Below are positions 20,770 to 30,657 of a DNA stretch of 64,000 nt, piece after piece. This DNA is from a bacterium. GTDB lineage: Bacteria > Patescibacteriota > Gracilibacteria > Peribacterales > Peribacteraceae. Each line of letters opens with the position of its first letter. Position 1 is the first letter of the stretch. Below the pieces are notes generated by a model. The model searched no databases. It had not been told where the DNA came from and was given only the letters and a program-made list of their open reading frames with translations. The stretch lies in the NCBI GenBank assembly GCA_029558515.1, contig JAKQEM010000039.1, positions 34,412-98,411 on the forward strand, in the 5' to 3' direction. The position numbers and the translations under genes are program-made.

Positions 20770-22590
20770 TCACTCTTCACGTTTCACCCGGTCGCTGAGC
20801 TCCTCGATCGCCGGACGAACGTACCGGGCCAACTCGGGCTCCAGTCCGCGTAGCAGTCGTCGCAGGATCGATCCTTCCGCCGGATGACCCTTGATTCTGT
20901 CCAACTCGTACTGCAACTGATTGTACCGTGAGCGGGGGAGATCGTAGATTTCGATGCGCGTGAGAATGCCGCTCAGCAGGGCATCGATTTCTTCCGGCGT
21001 GATCGGGGCGGCACGCTGCGGCGCAGCATCCGGGAGGAAGGAGGAGAGCTTCTCCGTGACATCTGCGATGAGCGTTCCGGTGCCGCTTTCCTGTGCCTCC
21101 TGTGCTTGCAGGGACTGAGCGGTGTCCGCGAGAAGCGCAAGAATTTCCTTCCGGGTGTCTTCCGGCAATCCGCCGTCCTCCTCGGACAGATCGAGCATGT
21201 TCAGTGACGGCTGCAGCGCGTCAAAGATGTCCCGCATGTCCTCCGTATTCCCGAGGGCGATGGTCTGGCGCAGACTGTTGAGACTGTCGACCAGCAGCAT
21301 GCTCTCCACGTCCTGCTCCTTGATGGCGCCGTCCGAGAGTTCCGCAGAGGTCTCCAGCACCGTGCGCTTCAGGAGGTAGAGCTCGTCGGCGGGAAGAGCG
21401 GCTGCGAGATCCGCGCTGGCCTCCTCCAACTCCCGGTCCAGCATTGCGCGTGCGAGGTCCGTGCCGGAGGCGCTCGCCACCGCCACCAGCTGTTCTCGGT
21501 ATTCCGTCAGCTGCGTCGTCGCGCCCGATGCCCCCTCGGCGATGAGTGCGGCGGCTTCGTCCAAGCGGGTGGATGCGTTGTCGATTTGTTTTCGTACGCG
21601 GGAATCGGCGCCGAAGGTCAGGAGGACATCCACTTTTTCCGCGACGCGTTTGACGGGATACAAGGCGGATGTGGGGAGGATGCCTGCCCGGGAGGCACGT
21701 CGTTCCTGCTGCATTTGTGCGATTTCCCGTTGGTGCACCGCGTCACGATCGAGGTTCTGTTTCACCCAGGGGTCTTCGTAGTCTGCGGGAGCGATGGGGT
21801 GGGAGGAGCGTTCTCCGATCGTGATTTGCTCGCCTGCCAGGAGCGTCCGTTGTTCCCCGTCGCGGACGATCACAGCAGTTCGGTCCCAGACGCGCATGTG
21901 TGTCGATCGCTCCGCTTCGGCTACGAGGGAGACACTGCCGCGATGCACGATGACATGTCCGCCGGGGGTGACCACTTCGATGCCTCGCAGATGCACGGGC
22001 AGCAAGCCTTGCAGCCAGATGCCGCCGGCGGTGAGAGTGAGCGTGGGGCTGCCGATGCCGGGTGCAGGCCGGTCGGAGACATCGTGGAGGGTGACGGTCG
22101 TGTGGGGAGCAAGACGGATGGTGCCGTCGTCGTGGAGGAGGATGGTGGCTTCGCCGTTGCCCGTGCGGATGCTGACTCCTTCGGTGAGTTCCACTTCTTC
22201 CGCAATCGGTTGCCACATGCCCTGCAGCGAAAGCAGCACGTCGCCCTGTGTCGGGAGAATCATGACGGAAGAGCGGGCGATGCCCTGCGGAGCGAGGAAG
22301 AGGAGCGGACCGGTACGCAGCCCGATGAGTACCAGCGCGAATGCCGCGACCCACTTGGGGAAGCGGTAGGAGAAACGAGCGGGGGTGGAGACGAGGCGAT
22401 TCATCACCGGTGCGCGCAGCCGGAGACGCAGAGCATCCGATGGCTGCAGCAGCGAGCGCACGCGTTGGAGCAGATCTGCGGACGCGGGTTGTCGAATGCG
22501 CCGCATGACGTCCTGCCGCACGCGGTCCCGTGCGTCTTCCGCAGGGTCCAGGGTCTGGCGGAGCCGGTGCAGGGAGGGAAGGGGTGTCAT
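20770..22590 (-). CDS. FecR-domain anti-sigma-like membrane protein with C-terminal helical domain
   Basis: Single TM (FPKWVAAFALVLIGLRTGPLLFL) then FecR-like segment; start overlaps the ECF sigma gene end. Confidence 0.75.
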   Translation of the reverse strand: MTPLPSLHRLRQTLDPAEDARDRVRQDVMRRIRQPASADLLQRVRSLLQPSDALRLRLRAPVMNRLVSTPARFSYRFPKWVAAFALVLIGLRTGPLLFLAPQGIARSSVMILPTQGDVLLSLQGMWQPIAEEVELTEGVSIRTGNGEATILLHDDGTIRLAPHTTVTLHDVSDRPAPGIGSPTLTLTAGGIWLQGLLPVHLRGIEVVTPGGHVIVHRGSVSLVAEAERSTHMRVWDRTAVIVRDGEQRTLLAGEQITIGERSSHPIAPADYEDPWVKQNLDRDAVHQREIAQMQQERRASRAGILPTSALYPVKRVAEKVDVLLTFGADSRVRKQIDNASTRLDEAAALIAEGASGATTQLTEYREQLVAVASASGTDLARAMLDRELEEASADLAAALPADELYLLKRTVLETSAELSDGAIKEQDVESMLLVDSLNSLRQTIALGNTEDMRDIFDALQPSLNMLDLSEEDGGLPEDTRKEILALLADTAQSLQAQEAQESGTGTLIADVTEKLSSFLPDAAPQRAAPITPEEIDALLSGILTRIEIYDLPRSRYNQLQYELDRIKGHPAEGSILRRLLRGLEPELARYVRPAIEELSDRVKREE

Positions 22591-23198
22591 TCTTGCGCTT
22601 GTGCAAACGATGTTCCGGTCTCGGTGTTACGTTCGGTTGACCTGAATTCCGGCGGAAGGGCCGTTTCCAGCTTGCGCAATGCCCGCATTTTGAGGATACG
22701 CACTCCTCCCTCCGAGAGATGGAGTGCCCGTGCAACGTCCCTGTGGGGCAGTTCACCGATGTACGAGAGGAGGAGGACCTCCCGGTAGCGCCGGGGCAGA
22801 CTGTCCAGAGCATTGCGTACCACTTGCAGCAATTCCCCTTGTTCCAGGCGGTGCTCCGTACGGTTAAGGGTGTCGGTGTCCGGAAGGCTTTCGGAGATTT
22901 CCTCACATCCCCGTCGCGAACGATAGGTGTCGATGACGCAGCGCCGCGCGATGGAGAAGAGCCACGCTCCCAGCGGGACATTCTTCCGCGGACGGTAGGT
23001 GTGGATCTTCTCCCACGCTTTCACGAACACGTCGCTCACGGTGTCTTCCGCGATTTCGCGCGGCAGCCGGAAGGCGGCGTACCGGTAGATCGATGCGAAG
23101 AAGTGATCGTAGAGACGGCCGAAGGCCTCGCTATCGCCTTCCTGCGCCAGCCGGACACACTCCTGCAGCTGCTCCTCCGTCAGTGAATCGGATTCCAT
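22587..23198 (-). CDS. ECF-type RNA polymerase sigma factor
   Basis: Sigma region 2 (GRLYDHFFASIYRYAAFRL...VSDVFVKAWEKI) and region 4 (LPRRYREVLLLSYIGELPHRDVARALHLSEGGV). Confidence 0.9.
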   Translation of the reverse strand: MESDSLTEEQLQECVRLAQEGDSEAFGRLYDHFFASIYRYAAFRLPREIAEDTVSDVFVKAWEKIHTYRPRKNVPLGAWLFSIARRCVIDTYRSRRGCEEISESLPDTDTLNRTEHRLEQGELLQVVRNALDSLPRRYREVLLLSYIGELPHRDVARALHLSEGGVRILKMRALRKLETALPPEFRSTERNTETGTSFAQAQE

Positions 23199-23480
23199 AG
23201 GACAATGAGTATAACGATAAGCAGTACTTTTGAGGATTGATTATTGCATTTGATTCCTTTTCTTTTCCACCTTTGTCCATTGCGACAAAGGTGGAGCCAA
23301 AACGCAACCGCGCGCAACGGCGACCCGCCCGCCCCGCGCTTCGCCGTTTTCTCCTTCCAAGGCTTCAGTCGAAAACGGCTCGCAGGCCATTTCGATGCGG
23401 GGCTTCCCCTACACCCCCCTGCGCGCGGACCTCCCATTTGCCGAAAAAGCCGCCTGACACACAAGGTGCAGGCGGTTGAG

Positions 23481-23554
23481 TGATGGGGAAGGGACTCGAA
23501 CCCTTAACCTCTTGGATGCCATCCAAGCGCTCTCCCAATTGAGCTACCCCGATC
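23481..23554 (-). tRNA. tRNA-Ala(GGC), atypical acceptor stem
   Basis: Anticodon arm CTTGG-ATGGCAT-CCAAG, T arm AAGGG-TTCGAGT-CCCTT; 5' GATCGGGG versus 3' CCCCATC leaves a bulged C. Confidence 0.8.
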
Positions 23555-23638
23555 ATTCCACTTCAGTTTCCCGAAGTGGCCAGTGATCCTATCTCCTCTC
23601 TCTTTAAAGTCAAGTTTGGTTTTCTTCTCTCTTTCTCC

Positions 23639-25459
23639 TCACTCCCACTCAATTGTTGCGGGAGGCTTATTCGTCAAATCCAAAAATACAAGATCGATTC
23701 CCGGGAGCGCCCGCAGACGCTTGACCATGGGATCCAGCACTTCGGCAGGCAGCGCGACGGCGTTCGCGGTCATCGCTTCCTGTGATTGGATCGGACGCAG
23801 GACGATCGACTGTCCGCCCTCCCGTGTTCCAAAGGGGAGCAGTACGACGGGGAATTGCCAGATGTGTTCGTAGAGCTCCGCCCGTCGCATCTCCTCATCC
23901 ACGATGTTGTCCGCTTCCTGCAGGAGCAGTGCGCGCTCCGGCGTGACGGTGCCGGGTGTGAAGACGAATGGTTGCGCAGTGGGATGGGAGACGCACTGCA
24001 GCACGCGGTTGAAGGCGGGGATGGCATTGGGGATCTTCGTCGCAAGACGCCGGTACTCTTCGGTGACCTGCAGGGGAGTATCCGCGAACAGAGCGAGCGC
24101 ATGACGGTACGTCCGCCCGTCCCCTTGGACGCCGACGGATCGGACGGGAAGCGCGCAATGTGGGACGGGAACGCCCGTTGCGTCGAAGGACGGGTCGAAG
24201 GGTTCCGTGGCGCAGAGGATGCGGACTCCCAGGCCCGGGCCGGGGAAGGGATGTCTCCACACCAGTGCGTGCGGCAGTCCCAGTTCTTCTCCCAGTCGCC
24301 GCACTTCATCTTTGTAGAGTTCCTTGAGCGGCTCGATCACCAGACCCTGCTCGATCATTTTCTGCACGGCTTCCACGCGGTTATGGTGTGTCTTGATGGT
24401 GGCGGCGTGTTTGGTGCCGCCCGTTTCGATGGTATCGGGGTAGATGGTTCCCTGCCCCATGATCCATCCTTCTTCCAGCCGCAGACCCATCGCATCGCTC
24501 TCACGCTTCTGCACGGCGAGGAACGTCTCGCCGATGATACGACGCTTTTCTTCCGGTTCAGTGATTCCTGCGAGATTGCGGAAGAATTCCTCGGATGCGT
24601 CGACGACGTGGAGGTTATCGATGCCCAGCACATCGAAGGCGTTGCGGATCATACGCACTTCATCCTTGCGCATCAGCCCCGTATCGATCAGGAGTCCCTG
24701 CACGCGGTGGGAGCCGATGGTTTCATTGAGCAGCGTGAAGGCGACCGTGGAATCGACGCCTCCGGAAACAAGCATGAAGACGCGTCGATCACCGATTTCC
24801 GCGATGATTTGTTCCCCGACGTGCCGCGCATAGTTTTCGACGGACCACGGAGCGTGATCAGTGAGTGCGACGAATCGCTTGAGCACGTCCGACCCGTGCT
24901 GAGAGTGCGCGACTTCCGGATGGAATTGCAGGGCAAAAATCTTCCTGTCCTCGTCGGAGAAGGCCGCATGCGCACAGTTGTCGCTGGTTGCGATGGGGGA
25001 GAATCCTTCGGGCAAACGCACGGCCTCATCACCGTGGGACATCCATACGACACATTCGCCGCCGCAATCTTGCAGCAGCGCGCCGCCGCCATGGACGGTC
25101 GTGATCCGGGTGTGCCCGTATTCCTTCTCCTTGCCCGGTTTCACCTCTCCTCCCAGTGTTTGTGCGATCCAGTGGAGTCCGTAGCACAGTCCCAGGATCG
25201 GAATGCCGAGTTCCAGAATGCCGGGATCGGCCTGCGGGCTGTCCGTATCATAGACGCTCTGCGGACCGCCGGAGAGGATGATCCCTGCGGCATCCCGGAG
25301 CGCTGCGAGAGGTGTTTCCGGCGGGAGAATCTCCGAATACGCTCCGCATTCGCGCACGCGCCGTCCGATGAGATGCGCGTACTGTCCGCCAAAATCCAGA
25401 ATGACGATGCTTTTGGCGCGCAGCGGGGGGCGTTGGGATGATGAATCAGGTTGTGTCAT
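23639..25459 (-). CDS. guaA: GMP synthase (glutamine-hydrolysing)
   Basis: GATase motif GLCYGLHWIA, LVSGGVDSTVAFTLL PP-loop, C-terminal KPPATIEWE; ATG at 25459. Confidence 0.95.
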   Translation of the reverse strand: MTQPDSSSQRPPLRAKSIVILDFGGQYAHLIGRRVRECGAYSEILPPETPLAALRDAAGIILSGGPQSVYDTDSPQADPGILELGIPILGLCYGLHWIAQTLGGEVKPGKEKEYGHTRITTVHGGGALLQDCGGECVVWMSHGDEAVRLPEGFSPIATSDNCAHAAFSDEDRKIFALQFHPEVAHSQHGSDVLKRFVALTDHAPWSVENYARHVGEQIIAEIGDRRVFMLVSGGVDSTVAFTLLNETIGSHRVQGLLIDTGLMRKDEVRMIRNAFDVLGIDNLHVVDASEEFFRNLAGITEPEEKRRIIGETFLAVQKRESDAMGLRLEEGWIMGQGTIYPDTIETGGTKHAATIKTHHNRVEAVQKMIEQGLVIEPLKELYKDEVRRLGEELGLPHALVWRHPFPGPGLGVRILCATEPFDPSFDATGVPVPHCALPVRSVGVQGDGRTYRHALALFADTPLQVTEEYRRLATKIPNAIPAFNRVLQCVSHPTAQPFVFTPGTVTPERALLLQEADNIVDEEMRRAELYEHIWQFPVVLLPFGTREGGQSIVLRPIQSQEAMTANAVALPAEVLDPMVKRLRALPGIDLVFLDLTNKPPATIEWE

Positions 25460-25558
25460 GGGGGTGGAGTATAGGGGAGAGTGTGACGAGGGAGGAGGGG
25501 TTGCAAATAGTTTTATTTTGTTTAAAATATATTTTCCTTGTTTCCCTTCTCCCTCGTT

Positions 25559-26377
25559 ATGCGCCCGTACACCGTCGTCGGCTCTCTGTGCTTCGTCGCG
25601 TTCCTCATGAGCGGTACGTTCGTGATGCAAGCGTCCGCCGCATCGCGCACGCGTTCGCAGGCGAAGGTGCGACCGATTTGCAGCACCGCGCTTCTCTCCC
25701 GCGGATGCTCTCCCGTGTGTACCACCGCCACGTACGGTATGTCCGTCGGAGGATACCTGAGACGGGAAACACACTGCTCATGCCGGTGTCAGCCGATCGT
25801 TCCTTCGCCCGTACCCGCATCTTCCGCCCCCGTCTCTTCCGCTATTTCCGTTGCGTCCTCCGCGGCACCGTTGCCTCCCACGGATGACTCGGGAGTGACC
25901 GGCATGATGCTGCGACCGATAACCGTGCAGCGCCCGTACGACGACGGATCTGCGCTGTTTTTATTCACCGATCCTTCTTTCCCCGCAGTCCTCGGAGACA
26001 TGGGTACCGTGCGCTTATGGATTTTATCGGAGCACGGCTGGGTACGCAGCGGCCCCGCATCACGAACGTTGCAGCCCGTTTATTGGAAAACGCCTCCGTA
26101 CAATCAAAGTGTCACCGTCCCGCTCGTGGCGGGAGAGGAACAGACCATTCCTCTGCGTCGGTTGACGCTGGGCATCGCGCCGCAGTCGGGCGGAGCGCGC
26201 TTCGTGCTGAGTTTTCCGTATTTTAAGCAGGGCACGTGGCGGGAGCTCTACCATCCGTTCAAGATTCGACAGTCCATGATGCAAGCGCTCACCGTCCAGT
26301 TTTCCGGCACCATTGCGATGCAGGATGGATTGCCACCCCTTACGACGGAGACGGTGCGGTTGACGGTGGGAGAGTAA
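25559..26377 (+). CDS. secreted hypothetical protein with Ser/Pro/Ala-rich linker
   Basis: Signal peptide-like N-terminus MRPYTVVGSLCFVAFLMSGTFVMQASAA. Confidence 0.6.
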   Translation: MRPYTVVGSLCFVAFLMSGTFVMQASAASRTRSQAKVRPICSTALLSRGCSPVCTTATYGMSVGGYLRRETHCSCRCQPIVPSPVPASSAPVSSAISVASSAAPLPPTDDSGVTGMMLRPITVQRPYDDGSALFLFTDPSFPAVLGDMGTVRLWILSEHGWVRSGPASRTLQPVYWKTPPYNQSVTVPLVAGEEQTIPLRRLTLGIAPQSGGARFVLSFPYFKQGTWRELYHPFKIRQSMMQALTVQFSGTIAMQDGLPPLTTETVRLTVGE

Positions 26378-27953
26378 TCCTTGAGCGGATACGGTCGTCG
26401 TTTCCCCGTGACGGCAGTGTGCAGGCGAGCAGGATCCCTATCGTCCAGGCGGTGGCGGCATCTTCCCATGCGTGAAGGAAGAGGGCGGCGATGGAGAGCG
26501 AGAGAAATGATAGGTATGCAGAATAATTGTTGTTCGTTTGTCTGCGAAGGGAGACGAGTACGCGTAGCGTGAGCAAGAGATAGAGCAGGAAGCCGAGCAC
26601 CCCCAATTCCACTCCGATCTGCAGATACCAGTTTTCGGGAAGGAAGGGGCACTGACAGGTGCGATCGAGCGGTTGGACTTGGATGTTTTCCACAAAGACG
26701 CAGAGATCCGGACGGTCGTGCGCCCACGAGGGATCGGAGCCCGCTTCCAGAAAGACGCATGCATCGCTCGTTCGATTGGATGCCGGCCCCGCGGTGCCCA
26801 GTCCCAGTCCGAGCGGATGCGCGATCATTGTCCGTATGGCTTCCATCGGTCGGATCAGATGATCGCGGGAGGAGGCCAGGCGCAGGACGACCGACGGGGC
26901 GAGCAGCGTGAGCAGAACCGCCCCCGCGACGACGAGCAGACTGAGTGGCATGAAGATCTTTGCATGCATTCCGCGCGGAACGATGCGGATCAACGTGATC
27001 AGAATGATCACGCACGCGCCGATCCAGGCGGCACGGGAAAAGGTCAGCAGTTGTGCGGTTGTAAGGAGCAATGCAAGGATGCCTGTGATGACGATGGAAG
27101 CCTTCTTTCTTTTGTCTGCCATACAAAAGAAAGAAGCAATGAAAAAATCACCGCGAACCAAACCCCCTCCGTACGTGCTTTCGTGGGGATGAACCATGAC
27201 GGAACAACCCTCGATCGCATCGTTGGACAGTTTGGAATTGTCGGGCAACGCTTTCGCACCCCCCGTGGTTCGCGGATCCCCTCCGGTCACTGCATGGCAT
27301 ACGATCCTGGGAAGGAGCATGCTGAGTGGAATCAGGAGCCACAGACCCAATTGATTCGGTCCGCTCATGGTCGACTGTATGCGGCGCAGTCCGGAGGAAC
27401 CGATTTGTTGAAATGCAGCGAGTGGCGCATCGGGAACGTACAGGGAGTGGAGGTCGGAGTACCCCAGCCACGTGAAGAATGTCGCAGGGAGGAAGAAGCT
27501 GATGATGCCATATGCAGCGACGAGTGCCCCGATGCATAGGAGAGCTATCGGGAGAATGCTTTTGAAACGATCCGACCATGGGACGCGACGAAGGATCAGG
27601 AAGGAGAGGAGAGGGACGAAGTCGTAGCGAAAGCCGTGGGCGAAGGTTGTAGGTTGTAGGTTGTAGGGAGTAGGGAGTAAGAAGTGTTGGAGAAGGGCGA
27701 TGGCGAGGAGGGAGAGGATGAGGAGGTCGGGAATATCAAGTTTTAAGTTTTGAGTTTTGAGGTTTGAGGTTATTTCGGCGCAGGCGATCAGGAGGATCAC
27801 GGCGAGGAGGCCTTCTTTCCAGAGAGCCGGCATTGTCAGGGGCGCATGGCCCGGTCCCGCGATCCATTTCGTCCCCACGGTCACGAAGAGCGCGTGCAGC
27901 GGAAGGAGCGTGAGGAGGGCGAGGGCCAGATGTTCGCGGATTTTTTGGAGCAC
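26340..27953 (-). CDS. O-antigen ligase/polymerase-like membrane protein
   Basis: Multi-TM, SGPNQLGLWLLIPLSMLLP and ENWYLQIGVELGVLGFLLYLLL Wzy_C-like motifs; in-frame heptad-derived peptides. Confidence 0.75.
   Translation of the reverse strand: MLQKIREHLALALLTLLPLHALFVTVGTKWIAGPGHAPLTMPALWKEGLLAVILLIACAEITSNLKTQNLKLDIPDLLILSLLAIALLQHFLLPTPYNLQPTTFAHGFRYDFVPLLSFLILRRVPWSDRFKSILPIALLCIGALVAAYGIISFFLPATFFTWLGYSDLHSLYVPDAPLAAFQQIGSSGLRRIQSTMSGPNQLGLWLLIPLSMLLPRIVCHAVTGGDPRTTGGAKALPDNSKLSNDAIEGCSVMVHPHESTYGGGLVRGDFFIASFFCMADKRKKASIVITGILALLLTTAQLLTFSRAAWIGACVIILITLIRIVPRGMHAKIFMPLSLLVVAGAVLLTLLAPSVVLRLASSRDHLIRPMEAIRTMIAHPLGLGLGTAGPASNRTSDACVFLEAGSDPSWAHDRPDLCVFVENIQVQPLDRTCQCPFLPENWYLQIGVELGVLGFLLYLLLTLRVLVSLRRQTNNNYSAYLSFLSLSIAALFLHAWEDAATAWTIGILLACTLPSRGNDDRIRSRITLPPSTAPSPS
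27646..27680. repeat. heptad repeat inside O-antigen ligase-like gene
   Basis: GTTGTAGGTTGTAGGTTGTAGGGAGTAGGGAGTAA. Confidence 0.9.
27739..27772. repeat. heptad repeat (AGTTTTG type) inside O-antigen ligase-like gene
   Basis: AGTTTTAAGTTTTGAGTTTTGAGGTTTGAGGTTA. Confidence 0.9.
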
Positions 27954-27959
27954 GAATTA

Positions 27960-28060
27960 GGAATGCTAAATGCTAAATGCGAAATGATTTCTGGAGCAGG
28001 TTGATTTCATATGCAACATTCTACCGTCCATTTTTCATTTTGCATTTCTCATTTTGCGTT
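27960..28060. repeat. inverted pair of ATTTTGC-type heptad arrays
   Basis: GAATGCTAAATGCTAAATGCGAAATG ... CATTTTTCATTTTGCATTTCTCATTTTGC. Confidence 0.85.
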
Positions 28061-29399
28061 ACGCCGACTGGTGCAGTCGCTCCTCCTCCGACCGAAATAG
28101 TTCCCCCTTTTTCAGGACGTCTTCCACGGCGTCGATGCATCTCGATGAGACGTTTTCTCCGTAGAGCTGCGGGGCGTTCTTCATCTCTCGATGGTCCCAT
28201 GCATGGGTGATGATGCGTGCGATCAGCGCACCGTCGACGGGCGGGGCGATCAGGTTGCCGCCGTTGATGATCGATTCACCGCGGTCGGACCCGAAGCGCA
28301 GCGTGACGCACGGGACGCCCAGGACGTTCATCTCTTCTTGCATGGATCCCGAATCGGTGGCGCAGACCGCCGCTCTGCTCATGGCGGCGATGACGTCGCG
28401 GTACTCCGGCCAGACAGGGGAATAGATGAAGTTCGTATGATCTTTCCGCAGGTTGTCGATGTCTTTGCGCAGACCGAAGCGGTCGATGGCGGCTTCCGTC
28501 TGGAAAAGCGAAATGAGGAGCACCGTGCGGCCTTCCTCAATGAGATGTTTCATCGCATCGTAGATTGCCGTGAAGCGTGTCTGCGAAGCGCAATTTTCCC
28601 TCCTATGGATGCAGAAGCGGACGAAGTTCCCTTCCGCAAGCAACGGATACGTTTCGAATACCGTCGCATTCTTCGCATCAGCCAAGGCCGCGCGTGTGGC
28701 ATCCACCACGGAATTGCCGACCACCGTGATGCGATCTTCCGGATAGCCTTCCGCCAGCAAGAATGCGCGGTCGAGTTCCACGGGGGCCAAGTGCAGTCCG
28801 GTGGCCGCCTCCGCACTGCGCGTGTTGAATTGCTCGGGATAGGGCTCCAGCGAGCTGCGTTCCCAGTGATTTGTGTCCTGCAGAAATGTTCGCCAGGCTT
28901 CGACATCGAATGTGTTCGCGTGTCCTTCCTCCGGCATGTCAAAATCACGGTAGCGGGGCGTGAGGGTCCGGATGCCCGCTTCCACGTGGACCGCGGAGAA
29001 GCCGTTGCAGAACCCTGCGTTGGCTGCCGCCATCGCGGTGGTTGTATCGCCGTGGACAAAGGGAATCACGATCTTTCCTCGTTCTTTCATCTGCGCGATG
29101 AGCCGTCCGAGCCGTCCGATGATCTGGCTGACGATCTCGTGCATGGAGCCGCGCACGTTGAGGTTGATGTCGGGCTCCACGCCAAATTCCTTCAGCATGC
29201 CGCCGCTCAAGTTCTCGTCGTAGTGCTGGCCGGTGTGAACGAGGAGGGCGCGGTGTCCGCGTTTGATCAGTTCTTTGTAGAGCGGCACCTGTTTGATGAT
29301 GTCGGGTTTGGTGGCGATCAGTACGAGGTGCACGCGCGCGTCCCCGTTTTTGGTGAGGTCTTCGAAGAACGTCGGAGAACGGAAGGTAATCTCGTGCAT
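28059..29399 (-). CDS. UDP-N-acetylglucosamine 2-epimerase family protein
   Basis: LLVHTGQHYDENLSGGMLKEFGV...VHGDTTTAMAAANAGF...VHVEAGIRT...CATDSGSMQEEMNVLGVPCVTLR. Confidence 0.9.
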   Translation of the reverse strand: MHEITFRSPTFFEDLTKNGDARVHLVLIATKPDIIKQVPLYKELIKRGHRALLVHTGQHYDENLSGGMLKEFGVEPDINLNVRGSMHEIVSQIIGRLGRLIAQMKERGKIVIPFVHGDTTTAMAAANAGFCNGFSAVHVEAGIRTLTPRYRDFDMPEEGHANTFDVEAWRTFLQDTNHWERSSLEPYPEQFNTRSAEAATGLHLAPVELDRAFLLAEGYPEDRITVVGNSVVDATRAALADAKNATVFETYPLLAEGNFVRFCIHRRENCASQTRFTAIYDAMKHLIEEGRTVLLISLFQTEAAIDRFGLRKDIDNLRKDHTNFIYSPVWPEYRDVIAAMSRAAVCATDSGSMQEEMNVLGVPCVTLRFGSDRGESIINGGNLIAPPVDGALIARIITHAWDHREMKNAPQLYGENVSSRCIDAVEDVLKKGELFRSEEERLHQSA

Positions 29400-29479
29400 G
29401 GGGAGAGGGTAGCGACAGATGACATCTTGCCCAAGTGATACAAATTTGATACACTTCTCTTACTGTTCCCTTTTGCTCT

Positions 29480-29722
29480 ATGGCCAGCGTTAAAAAGAAG
29501 GTTCCGAAGAAGCGAATCAACGTCAGTTTGCCCGATTCCACAGTGCTCTACCTGCAGCATATCGCTCTGCGCGATCAGGTGCCTCCGGCAACGAAAGCGG
29601 CGGAATTGATTGAGAAAGCATTGGAGATGGAAGAAGATGCGTACCTCAGTGCCATCGGCGATGCGAGGGCTTCGGAAGATGTGGCCTACCTTCCAATGAC
29701 AGATGAATCCTGGGGGCTTTAG
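29480..29722 (+). CDS. putative ribbon-helix-helix antitoxin
   Basis: KKRINVSLPDSTVLYLQHIA; overlaps downstream RelE-like ORF. Confidence 0.65.
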   Translation: MASVKKKVPKKRINVSLPDSTVLYLQHIALRDQVPPATKAAELIEKALEMEEDAYLSAIGDARASEDVAYLPMTDESWGL

Positions 29723-29987
29723 CATTGAGCAGCATCCGAAAATAGTCAGTGAGGATGTTCCCCGTCTCGGGCATCCGATCCGAAAACGTATTTTTTCTGT
29801 TATTATGAATAAGCTCACCGTCAATCCATATCTCTTTGGCAAACCGCTGAGTCAATCTCTTAAAAACTGTCGCTCTCTTCGCATCGGTGATTACAGAGTG
29901 GTGTACGTTATCATCGGCTCGCGCGTTCGCATCCTGTCCGTTCGTCATCGGAGCAAAGGGTATGAGGGAATCGAGGGGCGTTTGTGA
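29703..29987 (+). CDS. RelE/ParE-family toxin
   Basis: LSQSLKNCRSLRIGDYRVVYVIIGSRVRILSVRHRSKGYE. Confidence 0.8.
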   Translation: MNPGGFSIEQHPKIVSEDVPRLGHPIRKRIFSVIMNKLTVNPYLFGKPLSQSLKNCRSLRIGDYRVVYVIIGSRVRILSVRHRSKGYEGIEGRL

Positions 29988-30087
29988 TTCTCGCACTCGT
30001 TTGTAACATCAAATTGCTTTCTATGCATGCGGTATTTTCCTCCTTCTTTGTCGCGTCACATGCAACTCAGCCAAGGGCAATTTTCCC

Positions 30088-30495
30088 TTAATACAGCGCT
30101 TGCGTCATCTGACGTGAAAAATTTTCGGATGTTTTTTCCATATTTTGTCGCTGCAATGCGGCAATTTCATTTCTATTTTCTCGCAATGCTTCAATGCAAC
30201 TTCGTATCATGTCCTGTAGGTCTGTATTATCGAGCGGCACGATTTCCCCCTTCCATCTGATAATCGGAGCATTGTTCAGTTCTCTTGCACCATCATCCGT
30301 ATGAATGGTTACCGCACATTGCGGTTCGTGTTGTGTGATTGTCATTGCATTGTTTGCTTCCATCCGCACTGTATAATTGTTCCCGAGCACATATCCATGC
30401 GGTGGCACGAGAGTTGATAAGTCCCGTATCAATCCTGCCCATAAAAATCCGGAATGCTGCTCTTGGTTATGTTCGTTGGTGGATCCGCTGTTCAT
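30088..30495 (-). CDS. hypothetical protein
   Basis: 135-aa ORF, locally AT-rich; no family recognised. Confidence 0.4.
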   Translation of the reverse strand: MNSGSTNEHNQEQHSGFLWAGLIRDLSTLVPPHGYVLGNNYTVRMEANNAMTITQHEPQCAVTIHTDDGARELNNAPIIRWKGEIVPLDNTDLQDMIRSCIEALRENRNEIAALQRQNMEKTSENFSRQMTQALY

Positions 30496-30657
30496 TGCTG
30501 TGGGGAAATGCAGATAGCGGCCCGTTCAATTCTCTCTCATCGGTTTTGTCAACGGGGACTCTCGGTAGTGTAGGAGCGTCCGGCATCTTCGGGTCGCATC
30601 TCCTCCGGCACCTCTATTCCCATCAGTCGCAGACAGAGCGGCGCGATGTTTCTGTGA

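Noticed and set aside
29480-29987. RelE-type toxin-antitoxin pair as a novel system
   Set aside because: Looks like an ordinary type II TA module; annotated as a feature only.
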